NCBI RefSeq assembly: GCF_000264455.2 | Contig: NC_017956.1 | Coordinates: 3,855,493 to 3,919,492, forward strand | Direction: 5' to 3' | DNA: 64,000 nt | Source: Tistrella mobilis KA081020-065 | Lineage (GTDB): Bacteria; Pseudomonadota; Alphaproteobacteria; Tistrellales; Tistrellaceae | Shown: positions 1 through 10,322 of the stretch, piece by piece | Numbering within the stretch: position 1 is the stretch's first letter | Layout: every line of letters starts with the position of its first letter | Program-made: the position numbers and the translations under genes | Notes under the pieces: generated by a model | Seen by the model: only the letters and a program-made list of their open reading frames with translations | Databases searched by the model: none | Told to the model about the DNA's origin: nothing

Positions 1-528
1 GTGATGAATGTCGAGACCCGGATCGTCGATGGCGAGATGAACGACGTGCCCCCGGGCGTGCAGGGCGAGATCGTTCACCGTTCGCCGCAACTGCTGACCG
101 GTTACTGGAACAAGCCGGACGAGACCGCAGACGCCTTCTCTGGCGACTGGTTCCATTCGGGCGATGTGGGTTATCTCGACGACGAGGGCTATCTCTATGT
201 CGTCGACCGGGTGAAGGACGTGATCAAGACCGGCGGCGTGATCGTGGCCAGCCGAGAGGTCGAAGATGCCATCTTCACCCATCCTGCGGTCTCGGAAGTG
301 GCGGTGATCGGCCTGCCCGATCCGAAATGGATCGAGGCGGTGACGGCCCTGGTCGTGCTCCGGCCCGGTCAGGAGGTCGGGATCGACGAGCTGGTGGCCC
401 ATGCCCGCGAGCGGCTGGCGCCCTACAAGGTGCCCAAGGCCGTGCATTTCGTCGACGCCCTGCCGCGCAACACCGCCGGCAAGATCCTGAAGCGCACGCT
501 GCGCCAGGAGTTTGCCGAGCAGGGCTGA
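1..528 (+). CDS. Acyl-CoA synthetase (AMP-forming), C-terminal part
   Basis: This is the last 175 codons of an AMP-dependent synthetase/ligase gene cut by the window edge, so the codon at position 1 is not a true start. Full-length members have about 500-600 residues. Numbered from the window edge, the hinge region GDVGYLDDEGYLYVVDRVKD spans residues 54-73, with the Asp-Arg hinge at 69-70, and the C-terminal PRNTAGK motif carries the catalytic lysine at 161. These enzymes adenylate a carboxylic acid and transfer it to CoA; the C-terminal domain rotates between the two half-reactions. The substrate cannot be read because the N-terminal pocket is missing; a medium- or long-chain fatty acid is the usual guess. 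A terminator follows 40 bp downstream, so the gene ends its transcript and is separate from the pst operon. Confidence 0.9.
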   Translation: MMNVETRIVDGEMNDVPPGVQGEIVHRSPQLLTGYWNKPDETADAFSGDWFHSGDVGYLDDEGYLYVVDRVKDVIKTGGVIVASREVEDAIFTHPAVSEVAVIGLPDPKWIEAVTALVVLRPGQEVGIDELVAHARERLAPYKVPKAVHFVDALPRNTAGKILKRTLRQEFAEQG

Positions 529-567
529 TGCCGGAATCCGTGACGGCAGCCATGCATCCGGATCAGG

Positions 568-600
568 CCGCGGCAGGTCACACTGCCGCGGTTTTCCTTT
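568..600 (+). terminator. Intrinsic terminator after the acyl-CoA synthetase
   Basis: A perfect 9-bp stem, CCGCGGCAG at 568-576 and CTGCCGCGG at 583-591, encloses a 6-nt loop and is followed by TTTTCCTTT at 592-600. This is a classical rho-independent terminator and isolates the pst operon from the upstream gene. Confidence 0.88.
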
Positions 601-751
601 ATATGACAGTCGCTTCCGGAAGGTTTCCCCGGAGGTATAGACAACTTTCCATAGATTGTCGATGGGGGCCTCCGGCGTGCTGGCCTCTGGATTAAACCAA
701 GAAATTACAAACGGTTGCTTCGAAAACGGTGCGGGTCGGCTGCGGCGAAGT

Positions 752-780
752 GTGTCATGATTCCGTCATGAAACTGTGAT
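752..780 (+). promoter_or_regulatory. Pho box: three 7-bp PhoB half-sites upstream of pstS
   Basis: Three direct repeats match the PhoB half-site CTGTCAT at an exact 11-bp period: GTGTCAT (752-758), CCGTCAT (763-769) and CTGTGAT (774-780). PhoB binds such tandem half-sites and takes the place of a -35 element; the start site should lie a short distance downstream, before the pstS start at 927. The encoded PhoB lies in the same operon, which predicts positive autoregulation under phosphate starvation. The rest of 601-751 shows no gene. Confidence 0.85.
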
Positions 781-926
781 ATTCCCGTCGTCGAGCAGGA
801 TTAGACCATGTGTGACGCGAGGCCGGGTGGAAACACGACGCCGCCTGCCGCGTTTCGAGATCGGGACCGGTGGCGTGTCTGCCGCCGGCCAGCACACATG
901 ACGAACATCCAACAGGAGTTGGAACG

Positions 927-1949
927 GTGTTCAAGAAAGCCGCGCTTCTGTCGGCGGTTGCGATCGTTGCGGTCGCCACTCCGGCCCTTGCCCGCGATCA
1001 GATCCGCATCGTCGGCTCGTCGACCGTCTACCCCTTCGCGACTGCGGTCGCCGAAGAGTTCGGCAAGACCTCGGGCTTCGCGACCCCGGTCATCGAGAGC
1101 ACGGGTTCGGGCGGCGGCCTGAAGCTGTTCTGCGCCGGCGTCGGCACGCAGCACCCTGACATCACCAACGCCTCGCGCCGGATCAAGAAGTCCGAGGTCG
1201 AGGAATGCGCCAAGAACGGCGTGACCGAGATCACCGAGGTGAAGATCGGCTTCGACGGCATCGTGCTGGCGAATGCGGTCAACGGCCCGGACATGAACAT
1301 CACCCGCGCCCAGCTGTGGCAGGCGCTGGCGAAGCAGGTTCCGGTCGACGGCAAGCTGGTCGAGAACCCCTACAAGAGCTGGTCGGACATCGACGGCTCG
1401 CTGCCGAACGAGCCGATCGAGGTTCTCGGCCCCCCGCCCACCTCGGGTACCCGTGACGCCTTCGTCGAGCTCGTCATGGAGCATGGCTGCGAGGAATTCG
1501 ACGCCGTGAAGGCGATCGAAGACAAGAAGATGCGCGGCGCGGTCTGCAAGTCGATCCGCGAAGACGGCGCCTTCATCGAAGCCGGCGAGAACGACAACCT
1601 GATCGTTCAGAAGCTGGCCTCGAACCCGGCCGCCTTCGGCATCTTCGGCTACAGCTTCCTTGAGCAGAACGGCGACAAGGTGAAGGCCGCCACCATCGAG
1701 GGCAAGGCGCCGGAATACGACGCCATCTCGAGCGGTGAATACCCGGTCTCGCGCTCGCTGTACTTCTACGTGAAGAACGCGCATGTCGGCACCGTGCCCG
1801 GCATGAAGGAATACGTCACCGAGTTCACCTCGGAAGACGCCATGAGCCCGGTCGGCTATCTGGCCCAGCGCGGCCTGATCGCCCTGCCGGATGCGGAGCG
1901 TGCCGAAGTGGCGAAGAACGCCCAGGGCCTGGTTCCGCTGAAGATGTGA
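927..1949 (+). CDS. pstS: Phosphate ABC transporter, periplasmic phosphate-binding protein
   Basis: PstS captures inorganic phosphate in the periplasm and delivers it to the PstC-PstA permease. The 340-residue product starts with a Sec signal peptide (residues 1-22, cleavage after ATPALA). Phosphate-contacting segments are visible: GSSTVYPF at 30-37, the Gly-rich ESTGSGGGLKLF stretch after it, and SGTRD at 173-177. I chose GTG at 927 because AGGAG lies 8 nt upstream at 914-918 and the signal peptide begins exactly there; the ATG at 870 adds 19 residues that do not look like a leader. It is the first gene of pstSCAB-phoU-phoB and follows a clear Pho box. The long single-domain form resembles the Pseudomonas and alphaproteobacterial type. 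Confidence 0.95.
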   Translation: MFKKAALLSAVAIVAVATPALARDQIRIVGSSTVYPFATAVAEEFGKTSGFATPVIESTGSGGGLKLFCAGVGTQHPDITNASRRIKKSEVEECAKNGVTEITEVKIGFDGIVLANAVNGPDMNITRAQLWQALAKQVPVDGKLVENPYKSWSDIDGSLPNEPIEVLGPPPTSGTRDAFVELVMEHGCEEFDAVKAIEDKKMRGAVCKSIREDGAFIEAGENDNLIVQKLASNPAAFGIFGYSFLEQNGDKVKAATIEGKAPEYDAISSGEYPVSRSLYFYVKNAHVGTVPGMKEYVTEFTSEDAMSPVGYLAQRGLIALPDAERAEVAKNAQGLVPLKM

Positions 1950-1957
1950 TCGGATGA

Positions 1958-1993
1958 GGGCTGGCTGTACTGGCATACCGGCGCAGCCAGCCC
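1958..1993 (+). repeat. Inverted repeat / stem-loop between pstS and pstC
   Basis: GGGCTGGCTG (1958-1967) and CAGCCAGCCC (1984-1993) form a perfect 10-bp stem starting 9 bp after the pstS stop. No T-run follows, so it looks like an mRNA-stabilising or partially terminating intercistronic hairpin rather than a full terminator. It lies in the 255-bp pstS-pstC gap, in which I see no convincing gene. Confidence 0.7.
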
Positions 1994-2204
1994 CAGCCAT
2001 CGCAAGACGACCCGGCGGCTTTCGTCCGGTGCAGGCTGGCACCGCCGGAGCCGCCGTTCGCCTGCCGGGGCCTACCCTCCCGGCCGGCCCCCATCCGAAG
2101 CAGCCGCGACAGAACGGCCGCATCGAACGTTTCGTCCGCGACCTTGCGGAACCCGCGAACCTGAAGGGCCCAACCGGCCCGATGCCTGAAGGCAGAGGCG
2201 GCGC

Positions 2205-3587
<1,383 letters not shown>

Positions 3588-3606
3588 GCGACGGGAGCAA
3601 CAGGTC

Positions 3607-4932
3607 ATGACCGACAGCACCCTGAACCCCGCCGAGGCACCGATGGCCCGGCGGGAGAGCCCCCATGCCGGCCAGGCGGCTGCTGCCCGCCTGAGGGCAC
3701 GGCGCCGCTCGGAACGCCGCTTCAAGGCCTATGGCTTTGGGGCCGTCCTGCTCGCCATCGTCATGCTGGTCGTGCTGATCGGCACGCTGGCGGGCCAGGG
3801 CCTCGGCGCCTTCACCCAGACCCAGATCGCGGTCGAGGTCAATCTGGACCCGGCGCGGCTGGATCCGCAAGGCACGCGCGACCCGAAAACGCTGGCCGAT
3901 GCCAACTACACCGGCCTGCTGACCGACATCGTCCGCGACAATTTCGGCGCCACCCAGCGCCGCGACGTGCTCAAGGCCCTGGGCCTGTTCAGCCGCGATG
4001 CCCGCTTCGAACTGCGCGACTTCGTGCTGGCCAATCCGGATCTGATCGGTACCACTCAGACGGTGTGGCTGACGGCCTCGGGCAATCTGGACATGCTCGA
4101 CAAGGGCTGGATCGACCGCGACCTGCCCCAAGCCCAGCGGCCGGTCGACGATCAGGTGCTCGGCTGGTATGACGCGCTTGCCGCCAAGGACGCCGTCAGC
4201 CGCGACTTCAACACCCGCTTCTTCACCGGTGCCGACAGCCGCTCGCCCGAGCTGGCCGGCATCTGGGGAGCGACCGTCGGCTCTGCCCTCACCCTCTTCG
4301 TCTGCTTCATCCTCTCCTTTCCGATCGGCGTCACCACGGCGATCTATCTGGAAGAGTTCGCGCCCAAGAATCGCTGGACCGACCTGATCGAGGTCAACAT
4401 CAACAACCTCGCGGCAGTGCCCTCGATCGTGTTCGGTCTGCTGGGTCTTGCGGTGTTCATCGGCTTCTTCGGCATGCCGCGATCGGCGCCGGTGGTCGGC
4501 GGCTTCACGCTGGCACTCATGACCCTGCCCACCATCATCATCGCGACCCGCGCCGCGCTGAAGGCAGTGCCGCCCTCGATCCGTCAGGCGGCCCAGGGTC
4601 TGGGCGCCAGCCCGGTGCAGGTGGTGTTCCATCACGTGCTGCCGCTGGCCATGCCGGGCATCCTGACCGGCACGATCATCGGCATGGCCCAGGCGCTGGG
4701 TGAGACCGCGCCGCTGCTGATGATCGGCATGGTCGCCTTCATCGCCGACGTGCCGGGTGGCTTCACCACGCCGTCGACGGTGCTGCCGGTGCAGATCTTC
4801 CTCTGGGCCGACAGCCCGGAACGTGCCTTCGTCGAAAAGACCGCCGCCGCCATCCTGGTGCTGCTCGGCTTCCTGATCATCATGAATGCGATCGCCGTCC
4901 TGCTGCGCAGGCGCTTCGAGCGCCGCTGGTAA
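3607..4932 (+). CDS. pstA: Phosphate ABC transporter permease PstA
   Basis: Second transmembrane subunit of the phosphate importer. After a basic cytoplasmic N-terminus and a first membrane segment (about residues 40-62) comes a large non-membrane insert (about 65-215), typical of the long alphaproteobacterial PstA, and then the MetI permease fold with the EAA loop [20 protein letters not shown] near 328-347. I prefer ATG 3607 (441 residues) because GGGAG lies at 3593-3597, 9 nt upstream. An in-frame ATG at 3580 overlaps the pstC stop as ATGA but has no ribosome-binding site; it would add nine residues. PstA and PstC form the channel energised by PstB. Confidence 0.93.
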   Translation: MTDSTLNPAEAPMARRESPHAGQAAAARLRARRRSERRFKAYGFGAVLLAIVMLVVLIGTLAGQGLGAFTQTQIAVEVNLDPARLDPQGTRDPKTLADANYTGLLTDIVRDNFGATQRRDVLKALGLFSRDARFELRDFVLANPDLIGTTQTVWLTASGNLDMLDKGWIDRDLPQAQRPVDDQVLGWYDALAAKDAVSRDFNTRFFTGADSRSPELAGIWGATVGSALTLFVCFILSFPIGVTTAIYLEEFAPKNRWTDLIEVNINNLAAVPSIVFGLLGLAVFIGFFGMPRSAPVVGGFTLALMTLPTIIIATRAALKAVPPSIRQAAQGLGASPVQVVFHHVLPLAMPGILTGTIIGMAQALGETAPLLMIGMVAFIADVPGGFTTPSTVLPVQIFLWADSPERAFVEKTAAAILVLLGFLIIMNAIAVLLRRRFERRW

Positions 4933-4958
4933 GCCGGTACGGGAGACCTTACCTCCTC

Positions 4959-4996
4959 CCCCGGCCGGGGCGCCCTTCCCGGGGCTTCGGCCGGGC
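4959..4996 (+). repeat. Intercistronic stem-loop between pstA and pstB
   Basis: CCCGGCCG (4960-4967) pairs with CGGCCGGG (4988-4995). Alternatively CCCCGGCCGGGG (4959-4970) is a self-complementary 12-mer. There is no T-run. Similar hairpins stand between pstS-pstC and phoU-phoB, so the element probably tunes mRNA decay or read-through. Confidence 0.55.
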
Positions 4997-5027
4997 GGAT
5001 CAGAGACCTTCAGCGGAGAGCCCGCCC

Positions 5028-5798
5028 ATGACTTCCGGCCTCGTGCCCAAGATGACCGCGCGCAAGCTGAACCTGTTCTATGGTGAGAAGCAGGCACTGT
5101 TCGACGTCGATCTCGACATCCATGCCAACAGCGTGACCGCGCTGATCGGCCCATCGGGTTGCGGCAAGTCGACCTTCCTGCGCTGCCTGAACCGGATGAA
5201 CGACACCATCCCCAATGTCCGGATCCAGGGCGAGGTGAAGCTGGAGACCGCCGACATCTATGACCGCTCGGTCGACGTAGTACAGCTGCGCGCCCGGGTC
5301 GGGATGGTCTTTCAGAAGCCGAACCCCTTCCCCAAGACGATCTACGACAATGTCGCCTACGGCCCGCGCATCCACGGCCTGGCCGACAGCCGCGAAGAGC
5401 TGGACCAGATCGTCGAGCGGTCGCTGAAGCGCGCCGGCCTCTATGAAGAGGTGAAGAGCCGGCTGCAGGAAAGCGGCACCGGGCTTTCGGGTGGTCAGCA
5501 GCAGCGCCTGTGCATCGCCCGCGCGATCGCGGTCGACCCCGAGGTCATCCTGATGGACGAGCCCTGCTCGGCGCTGGACCCGATCGCGACCGCGCGCATC
5601 GAGGAGCTGATCGACGAGCTGCGCGAGAACTACACCATCGCCATCGTCACCCACTCCATGCAGCAGGCGGCCCGCGTGTCGCAGCGCACCGCCTTCTTCC
5701 ATCTGGGCCAGCTGGTCGAGTTCGGCGACACCGAGCAGGTGTTCACCAACCCGCGTGAGGTCCGGACCCAGGACTACATCACCGGCCGCTTCGGCTGA
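5028..5798 (+). CDS. pstB: Phosphate ABC transporter ATP-binding protein
   Basis: The ATPase that drives phosphate import and also transmits phosphate sufficiency to PhoU. All ABC motifs are intact in the 256-residue protein: Walker A GPSGCGKS at 41-48, Q-loop in [11 protein letters not shown], signature LSGGQQQR from residue 153, Walker B VILMDEP at 173-179, and the H-loop histidine in VTHSM near residue 208. The length equals that of E. coli PstB. GGAGAG stands just upstream of ATG 5028. It is the fourth gene of the Pho operon, 95 bp after pstA. Confidence 0.96.
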   Translation: MTSGLVPKMTARKLNLFYGEKQALFDVDLDIHANSVTALIGPSGCGKSTFLRCLNRMNDTIPNVRIQGEVKLETADIYDRSVDVVQLRARVGMVFQKPNPFPKTIYDNVAYGPRIHGLADSREELDQIVERSLKRAGLYEEVKSRLQESGTGLSGGQQQRLCIARAIAVDPEVILMDEPCSALDPIATARIEELIDELRENYTIAIVTHSMQQAARVSQRTAFFHLGQLVEFGDTEQVFTNPREVRTQDYITGRFG

Positions 5799-5825
5799 CC
5801 GGATCTGCCCAGGGAGACCAGTCTC

Positions 5826-6551
5826 ATGCCCATTTCCGGTCAGCACATCGTGAAATCCTTCGACGAAGAGATTGCGCGCCTCGGCAACGACATCGTCCGC
5901 ATGGGCGGTCAGGTGGAAGCGCAGATCGATCTCGCCATGCGCGCCATCGCCAGCCGTGACAGCGAGCTGGCGAGCGACGTGGTCGCGGGTGACACCAAGG
6001 TCGACGGCCTGGAAGACATGATCGAGGAGCAGGTGGTGCGGCTGTTTGCGCTGCGTGCCCCCGTCGCCAACGATCTGCGCCTGGCCTTTGCCTCTCTGCG
6101 CATCGCGGCCGAGCTGGAGCGCATGGGCGATCTGGCCAAGAACGCCGCCAAGCGCGCGATCATCCTGAACCAGTCGGCGCCGGTTCGGCCGGTGCATGTG
6201 CTGCCGCGCATGGCCGCGGTGGTGCAGCGCATGCTGAAGGACGTGCTCGACGCCTTCGTCGAACGTGATGCCGGCCGCGCCCGCGCGGTCTGGCAGAACG
6301 ATGCCGAGGTCGACGAGCTGCACAACAGCCTGTTCCGCGAACTCCTGACCTACATGATGGAGGATCCGCGGCACATCACGGCGTGCACGCACATGCTGTT
6401 CATCGCCAAGAACATCGAGCGGATGGGCGATCACACCACCAATATCGCCGAGCAGGTGATCTTCGTGGTCGAGGGCACCAAGCCCGACACCGCCCGCCCC
6501 AAGGCCGAGACCGTTCTCGACCGGTCGGGCGACGCCGTTCTCGACGACTGA
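5826..6551 (+). CDS. phoU: Phosphate signalling complex protein PhoU
   Basis: PhoU is a cytoplasmic helical-bundle protein that couples the Pst transporter to the Pho two-component system and represses the regulon when phosphate is plentiful. The 241 residues contain two PhoU repeats (about 20-110 and 125-215), each with the E/DxxxD-type metal-binding signature, for example ELERMGDLAKNAAKRA and NIERMGDHTTNIAEQ. GGGAG precedes ATG 5826. It follows pstB by 27 bp, so it is surely in the operon. Its usual partner PhoR is not in this window. Confidence 0.95.
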   Translation: MPISGQHIVKSFDEEIARLGNDIVRMGGQVEAQIDLAMRAIASRDSELASDVVAGDTKVDGLEDMIEEQVVRLFALRAPVANDLRLAFASLRIAAELERMGDLAKNAAKRAIILNQSAPVRPVHVLPRMAAVVQRMLKDVLDAFVERDAGRARAVWQNDAEVDELHNSLFRELLTYMMEDPRHITACTHMLFIAKNIERMGDHTTNIAEQVIFVVEGTKPDTARPKAETVLDRSGDAVLDD

Positions 6552-6612
6552 CGGCCCGGTGGTCCGTCCGGCGGACCGCCTCTTCCCCTGCGCGCACCCC
6601 GCCCCTCTGACC

Positions 6613-6647
6613 GGCCGGCACCCCCTTCGGGGCCTCTGGTGCCGGCC
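6613..6647 (+). repeat. Stem-loop with UUCG loop between phoU and phoB
   Basis: GGCCGGCACC (6613-6622) and GGTGCCGGCC (6638-6647) make a perfect 10-bp stem; the space between can close further through CCCC-TTCG-GGG. No T-run follows, and phoB starts 29 bp later, so this is a candidate attenuator or RNA-stability element in the phoU-phoB gap. Confidence 0.65.
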
Positions 6648-6676
6648 AACTAGACTTCCTGGAGGACATCCGAGCG

Positions 6677-7375
6677 ATGCGTCCGAAGATCATGGTCGTC
6701 GAAGACGAAACCGCGATCGTTACCATCCTGCGCTACAACCTCGAACGGGCCGGTTTCGCCGTCGAGGAGGCGAATGACGGCGAGGAAGCGCTCTGGCGCA
6801 TTCGCGAGGTGAAGCCCGACGTCCTGTTGCTGGACTGGATGCTGCCCAAGCTTTCCGGGCTGGAGCTGTGTCGCCAGCTGCGCCGCGACCCCGAGACCCG
6901 CAATCTGCCGATCATCATGCTCACCGCCCGGGGCGAGGAGACCGATCGGGTGCGCGGGCTGGACAGCGGTGCCGACGATTACGTGCCCAAGCCCTTCTCG
7001 CCCCAGGAAGTGGTGGCCCGGATCCGCGCCGTGCTGCGCCGCATCCGCCCCGCCTTCTCGGAAGAGGTGCTGTCCTATGCCGATCTGCAGATGGATCTGG
7101 CGGCCCACAAGGTGACCCGTTCGGCCGAACCCGTGCATCTGGGCCCGACCGAATTCCGCCTGCTGCGCTTCCTGATGGAGCATCCGGGCCGGGTCTTTTC
7201 GCGCGAGCAACTGCTCGACGGCGTCTGGGGTCAGGACATCTATGTCGAGCCCCGCACGGTGGATGTGCATATCCGCCGGCTGCGCAAGGCGCTGAACGGC
7301 GAGAACCTGCCCGATCTGATCCGCACCGTGCGCTCCGCCGGCTATGCGCTCGATGCCCAGGGCACGGCTGCCTGA
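6677..7375 (+). CDS. phoB: Phosphate regulon response regulator PhoB
   Basis: OmpR/PhoB-family transcription activator. The receiver domain (residues 1-120) has the acidic pocket E9/D10, the phospho-acceptor D53 in LLLDWM, the switch threonine in MLTARG and K105 in VPKPF. The winged-helix DNA-binding domain (about 130-228) carries the recognition segment PRTVDVHIRRLRKAL. The length of 232 aa is close to E. coli PhoB (229). GGAGG lies upstream of ATG 6677. PhoB is expected to bind the Pho box at 752-780. The kinase PhoR, often encoded next to phoB or ahead of pst in relatives, is absent here, so it must lie elsewhere or another kinase serves. Confidence 0.95.
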   Translation: MRPKIMVVEDETAIVTILRYNLERAGFAVEEANDGEEALWRIREVKPDVLLLDWMLPKLSGLELCRQLRRDPETRNLPIIMLTARGEETDRVRGLDSGADDYVPKPFSPQEVVARIRAVLRRIRPAFSEEVLSYADLQMDLAAHKVTRSAEPVHLGPTEFRLLRFLMEHPGRVFSREQLLDGVWGQDIYVEPRTVDVHIRRLRKALNGENLPDLIRTVRSAGYALDAQGTAA

Positions 7376-7470
7376 CGGTCCCCGCAGCCCGACTTGATGT
7401 GGACGGGCGCCCGCAGCCGGGCGTAGCATGGGGTGACTGCCCGACCGGCAGTTTATGGCGCGGGGGCCCC

Positions 7471-8097
7471 ATGACGCTCGACATCTGGTTGATCTATCTG
7501 GCGGCGGCGGCCGGGCTGTCGCTGACGCCCGGACCGAACGGGCTCCTGTCGCTCAATCATGGCGTGCGCTTCGGCGTGCGCCGCACCGCCTTCACTGCGG
7601 CGGGTGGGGTGACCGGCTTCATGGTTCTGGTCGCGGCCTCGCTTGCCGGGCTCGGGGCGCTGCTGGCGGCCTCGGAACAGGCTTTCACCATCGCCAAATG
7701 GATCGGGGCGGCCTATCTGGTCTGGCTGGGCATCCGCACCTTCCGCGCGCCGCCGCCCTCGGTGACGCTGGCCGATGCCGGGGGCCGCATTGCCGGGGCG
7801 GGGCCCTGGCGGCTGTTCACCCAGGGCTTTCTGGTGGCGGTCTCGAACCCCAAGGCGCTGATCTTCTTCGCCGCCTTCCTGCCCCAGTTCATGGTGCCGG
7901 GCGTGTCGTTCCTGACCCATCTTCTGGTTCTGGGAGGCACCTTCGCCGTGGTCGAATTCGTCTACGAGCTGATCCTGGCCGGGGCCGCGCGGCGCATCGC
8001 CCCCTGGCTGGGGCGCCATGGCCGCTGGTTCAACCGGGCGACCGGTGCGGCCTTTGTCGGCATCGGCGGCATCCTGACCACCGCCAACCGGATCTGA
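7471..8097 (+). CDS. LysE/RhtB-family amino-acid exporter
   Basis: A 208-residue inner-membrane protein with about six hydrophobic segments and the LysE hallmarks near the N-terminus: SLTPGPNGLLSLNHGVRFGVRR, where the PGPN motif (about residues 19-22) and following basic loop are typical, plus SNPKALIFFAAFLPQF in the middle. Members export lysine, threonine, homoserine lactone or similar small metabolites by proton antiport; the substrate cannot be told from sequence. Starting at ATG 7471 gives the normal length for the family. It lies 95 bp after phoB and 172 bp before trpS, with no clear promoter of its own visible. Confidence 0.85.
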   Translation: MTLDIWLIYLAAAAGLSLTPGPNGLLSLNHGVRFGVRRTAFTAAGGVTGFMVLVAASLAGLGALLAASEQAFTIAKWIGAAYLVWLGIRTFRAPPPSVTLADAGGRIAGAGPWRLFTQGFLVAVSNPKALIFFAAFLPQFMVPGVSFLTHLLVLGGTFAVVEFVYELILAGAARRIAPWLGRHGRWFNRATGAAFVGIGGILTTANRI

Positions 8098-8145
8098 GCC
8101 GGCCGCAACGCCGCTTTCCGTGAAAATTCATCGTGTCAGCGGCGC

Positions 8146-8177
8146 TTGACCGCGCCCCGGCCCGCGCGTGATATAGG
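8146..8177 (+). promoter_or_regulatory. Probable sigma-70 promoter for trpS
   Basis: TTGACC at 8146-8151 is followed after 17-18 bp by TGATAT/GATATA (8169-8175), a fair housekeeping promoter about 95 bp upstream of trpS. The space between promoter and gene holds no obvious tRNA-Trp-responsive or trp-attenuator structure. Confidence 0.55.
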
Positions 8178-8269
8178 CGCGTTTCCATTGAACCGCGCAT
8201 CGCGGACCCAAGCTCCGGCCGGCATCCACACCCGGCGGGCGGTCTGCGGATGCCGAAGGCGAGGACCAG

Positions 8270-9262
8270 ATGGCGAGGATCTTCTCCGGCGCACAGCCGA
8301 CCGGCAACCTGCATCTCGGCAACTATCTGGGCGCCATCCGCAACTGGGTGACGCTGCAGGATAGTTACGAGTCGGTGTTCTGCATCGTCGATCTGCACGC
8401 CATCACCGTCTGGCAGGATCCCAAGGCGCTGATCCGGCAGACCCGCGAACTGACCGCCGCCTATATCGCCGCCGGCATCGACCCGGAGCGCTGCGTGATC
8501 TTCAACCAGTCGGCCGTGACCGCGCATTCGGAACTGGCCTGGCTGTTGAACTGCATGACGCCGATCGGCTGGCTGAACCGGATGACCCAGTTCAAGGAGA
8601 AGGCCGGCAAGGACCGCGAGAAGGCGAGCCTTGGCCTCTATGCCTATCCTGTGCTGATGGCGGCCGACATCCTGGCCTACAAGGCGACCCATGTGCCGGT
8701 GGGGGAGGACCAGAAGCAGCATCTGGAACTGACCCGCGACATCGCCCAGCGCTTCAACCAGCTTTACGAAAAGGACGTGCTGCCGCTGCCCGAGCCGATG
8801 ATCCTGGGGGCGGCAACCCGGGTGATGTCGCTGCGCGACGGCACCAAGAAGATGAGCAAATCCGACCCGTCGGATTATGCACGCATCAACCTGACCGACG
8901 ACCGCGACACCATCGCCCAGAAGCTGAAGAAGGCCCGGACCGACAGCGAGCCCGGCGTGACCTACGAGCCGGAGCGCCGGCCCGAGGTCGCCAACCTGAT
9001 CCGGATCTATGCCGCGCTGGACGGCCGCACCACCGACCAGGTGGTGGCCGACTATGCCGACGCGCCCTTCACTACGGTGAAGACGCGGCTGACCGACCTT
9101 GCGGTCGAGAAGCTGGGCCCGATCGCCGAGGAGATGAAGCGCCTGATGGCCGATCCGGCCGAGATCGACCGGATCCTGGCCAAGGGGGCCGATCGTGCCC
9201 GCGCCATCGCCGACCCGGTGGTGGCCGAGGTGCGCGAGACGATTGGTCTGTTGCGGCCGTGA
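8270..9262 (+). CDS. trpS: Tryptophanyl-tRNA synthetase
   Basis: Class Ic aminoacyl-tRNA synthetase that charges tRNA-Trp. The 330-residue protein has the nucleotide-binding [12 protein letters not shown] near the N-terminus (HIGH-equivalent HLGN at 15-18) and the second class I signature KMSKS at 194-198. The usual bacterial length is about 330. The ATG at 8270 has a GAGG-type ribosome-binding site just upstream. In many alphaproteobacteria trpS follows murJ; here a LysE exporter stands upstream instead. Confidence 0.95.
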   Translation: MARIFSGAQPTGNLHLGNYLGAIRNWVTLQDSYESVFCIVDLHAITVWQDPKALIRQTRELTAAYIAAGIDPERCVIFNQSAVTAHSELAWLLNCMTPIGWLNRMTQFKEKAGKDREKASLGLYAYPVLMAADILAYKATHVPVGEDQKQHLELTRDIAQRFNQLYEKDVLPLPEPMILGAATRVMSLRDGTKKMSKSDPSDYARINLTDDRDTIAQKLKKARTDSEPGVTYEPERRPEVANLIRIYAALDGRTTDQVVADYADAPFTTVKTRLTDLAVEKLGPIAEEMKRLMADPAEIDRILAKGADRARAIADPVVAEVRETIGLLRP

Positions 9263-9290
9263 TCCGCCCGTAGCCTTCGGGCTGCGGATC
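9261..9290 (+). repeat. Hairpin overlapping the trpS stop codon
   Basis: GATCCGC (9261-9267) pairs with GCGGATC (9284-9290), and an inner AGCC-TTCG-GGCT stem (9272-9283) carries a UUCG tetraloop. No U-tract follows. It probably marks the 3' end of the trpS mRNA. Confidence 0.6.
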
Positions 9291-9344
9291 TTCACGACAT
9301 GCCCGGATCGCGGAAAACCGCGGTCTTCGGGTTGCAAGCGCCGA

Positions 9345-9371
9345 CGGGCCGGACCAGAATGGTCCGGCCCG
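9345..9371 (+). repeat. Perfect 12-bp inverted repeat upstream of the TauE-family gene
   Basis: CGGGCCGGACCA (9345-9356) and TGGTCCGGCCCG (9360-9371) are exactly complementary around a 3-nt loop. It sits 40 bp before the next start codon, so it is either a U-less terminator for trpS or a regulatory stem in the leader of the following operon. Confidence 0.65.
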
Positions 9372-9410
9372 GTCGCCTTCAGGACCGGTCCCCGCGCCAG
9401 ACGGACCGTC

Positions 9411-10322
9411 ATGCAGATCTATCTCCCCATCGCCGAGCTGTCGATCGATGCGATCGCGATCCTGCTGATGGGGCTGGGTGTGGGCTTTCTCTCGGGTCTG
9501 GTCGGTGTCGGTGGCGGCTTTCTGATGACGCCGCTGCTGATGTTCGTGGGTGTGCCGCCACCGGTGGCGGTGGCGACCGGGGCCAATCAGGTGGTTGCGG
9601 CCTCGGTGTCGGGCCTGCTGGCCCATTGGCGTCGCGGCACGGTCGATGTCCGGATGGGCGGCGTGCTGCTGATCGGCGGTCTGGCAGGATCCGGCGTCGG
9701 GATCCTGATCTTCCGCTGGCTACAGGCGATCGGCCAGATCGACCTGGTGATCGGCGTCTCCTATGTGCTGTTCCTGGGCGTGATCGGCGTGCTGATGGGC
9801 ATCGAGTCCGTCCGCAGCCTGCTGGTCCGCAATCAGCCGGCGAAGAAGCGCCATCAGCACAACTGGATGCACGGGCTGCCCTTCAAGCTGCGCTTCCGGA
9901 AGTCCAAACTCTACATCTCGGCGCTGCTGCCGCTGGCGCTGGGGGCGGGGGTCGGCGTGCTGACCGCCATTCTGGGCGTCGGCGGCGGCTTCATCATGAT
10001 CCCGGCGATGATCTATATCCTGGGCATGCCGACGCTGGTCGTGGTCGGCACCTCGCTGTTCCAGATTCTGTTCGTGTCGATGAACGTCACGATCATGCAC
10101 GCGGTCACGACCGAGGCGGTGGATCTGGTGCTGGCGGCCATCCTGGTGATCGGCAGCGTGATCGGCGCCCAGGTGGGCTCCAGGCTGACCACGAAGCTGC
10201 GCGGCGAGCATCTGCGCGGCCTGCTTGCGGCCGTGGTGGTGCTGACTGCAATCAAGATCGGTGCCGATCTGGTGATCCGGCCCGACGAGCTGTTCTCGGC
10301 CGTGGTCGTGGGGCCGGGCTGA
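9411..10322 (+). CDS. TSUP (TauE/SafE) family membrane permease
   Basis: A 303-residue inner-membrane protein of the sulfite exporter TauE/SafE family. Two repeated halves each begin with the family's Gly-rich motif: GLVGVGGGFLMTPLLMF (about residues 30-46) and AILGVGGGFIMIPAMIY (about 185-201). A charged cytoplasmic loop around 140-165 separates the halves. Members move sulfite, sulfoacetate or other small anions, but the substrate here is not known. I chose ATG 9411 because translation upstream of it is not membrane-like and crosses the inverted repeat. The stop overlaps the next start as TGATG, so the two genes are translationally coupled. Confidence 0.85.
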   Translation: MQIYLPIAELSIDAIAILLMGLGVGFLSGLVGVGGGFLMTPLLMFVGVPPPVAVATGANQVVAASVSGLLAHWRRGTVDVRMGGVLLIGGLAGSGVGILIFRWLQAIGQIDLVIGVSYVLFLGVIGVLMGIESVRSLLVRNQPAKKRHQHNWMHGLPFKLRFRKSKLYISALLPLALGAGVGVLTAILGVGGGFIMIPAMIYILGMPTLVVVGTSLFQILFVSMNVTIMHAVTTEAVDLVLAAILVIGSVIGAQVGSRLTTKLRGEHLRGLLAAVVVLTAIKIGADLVIRPDELFSAVVVGPG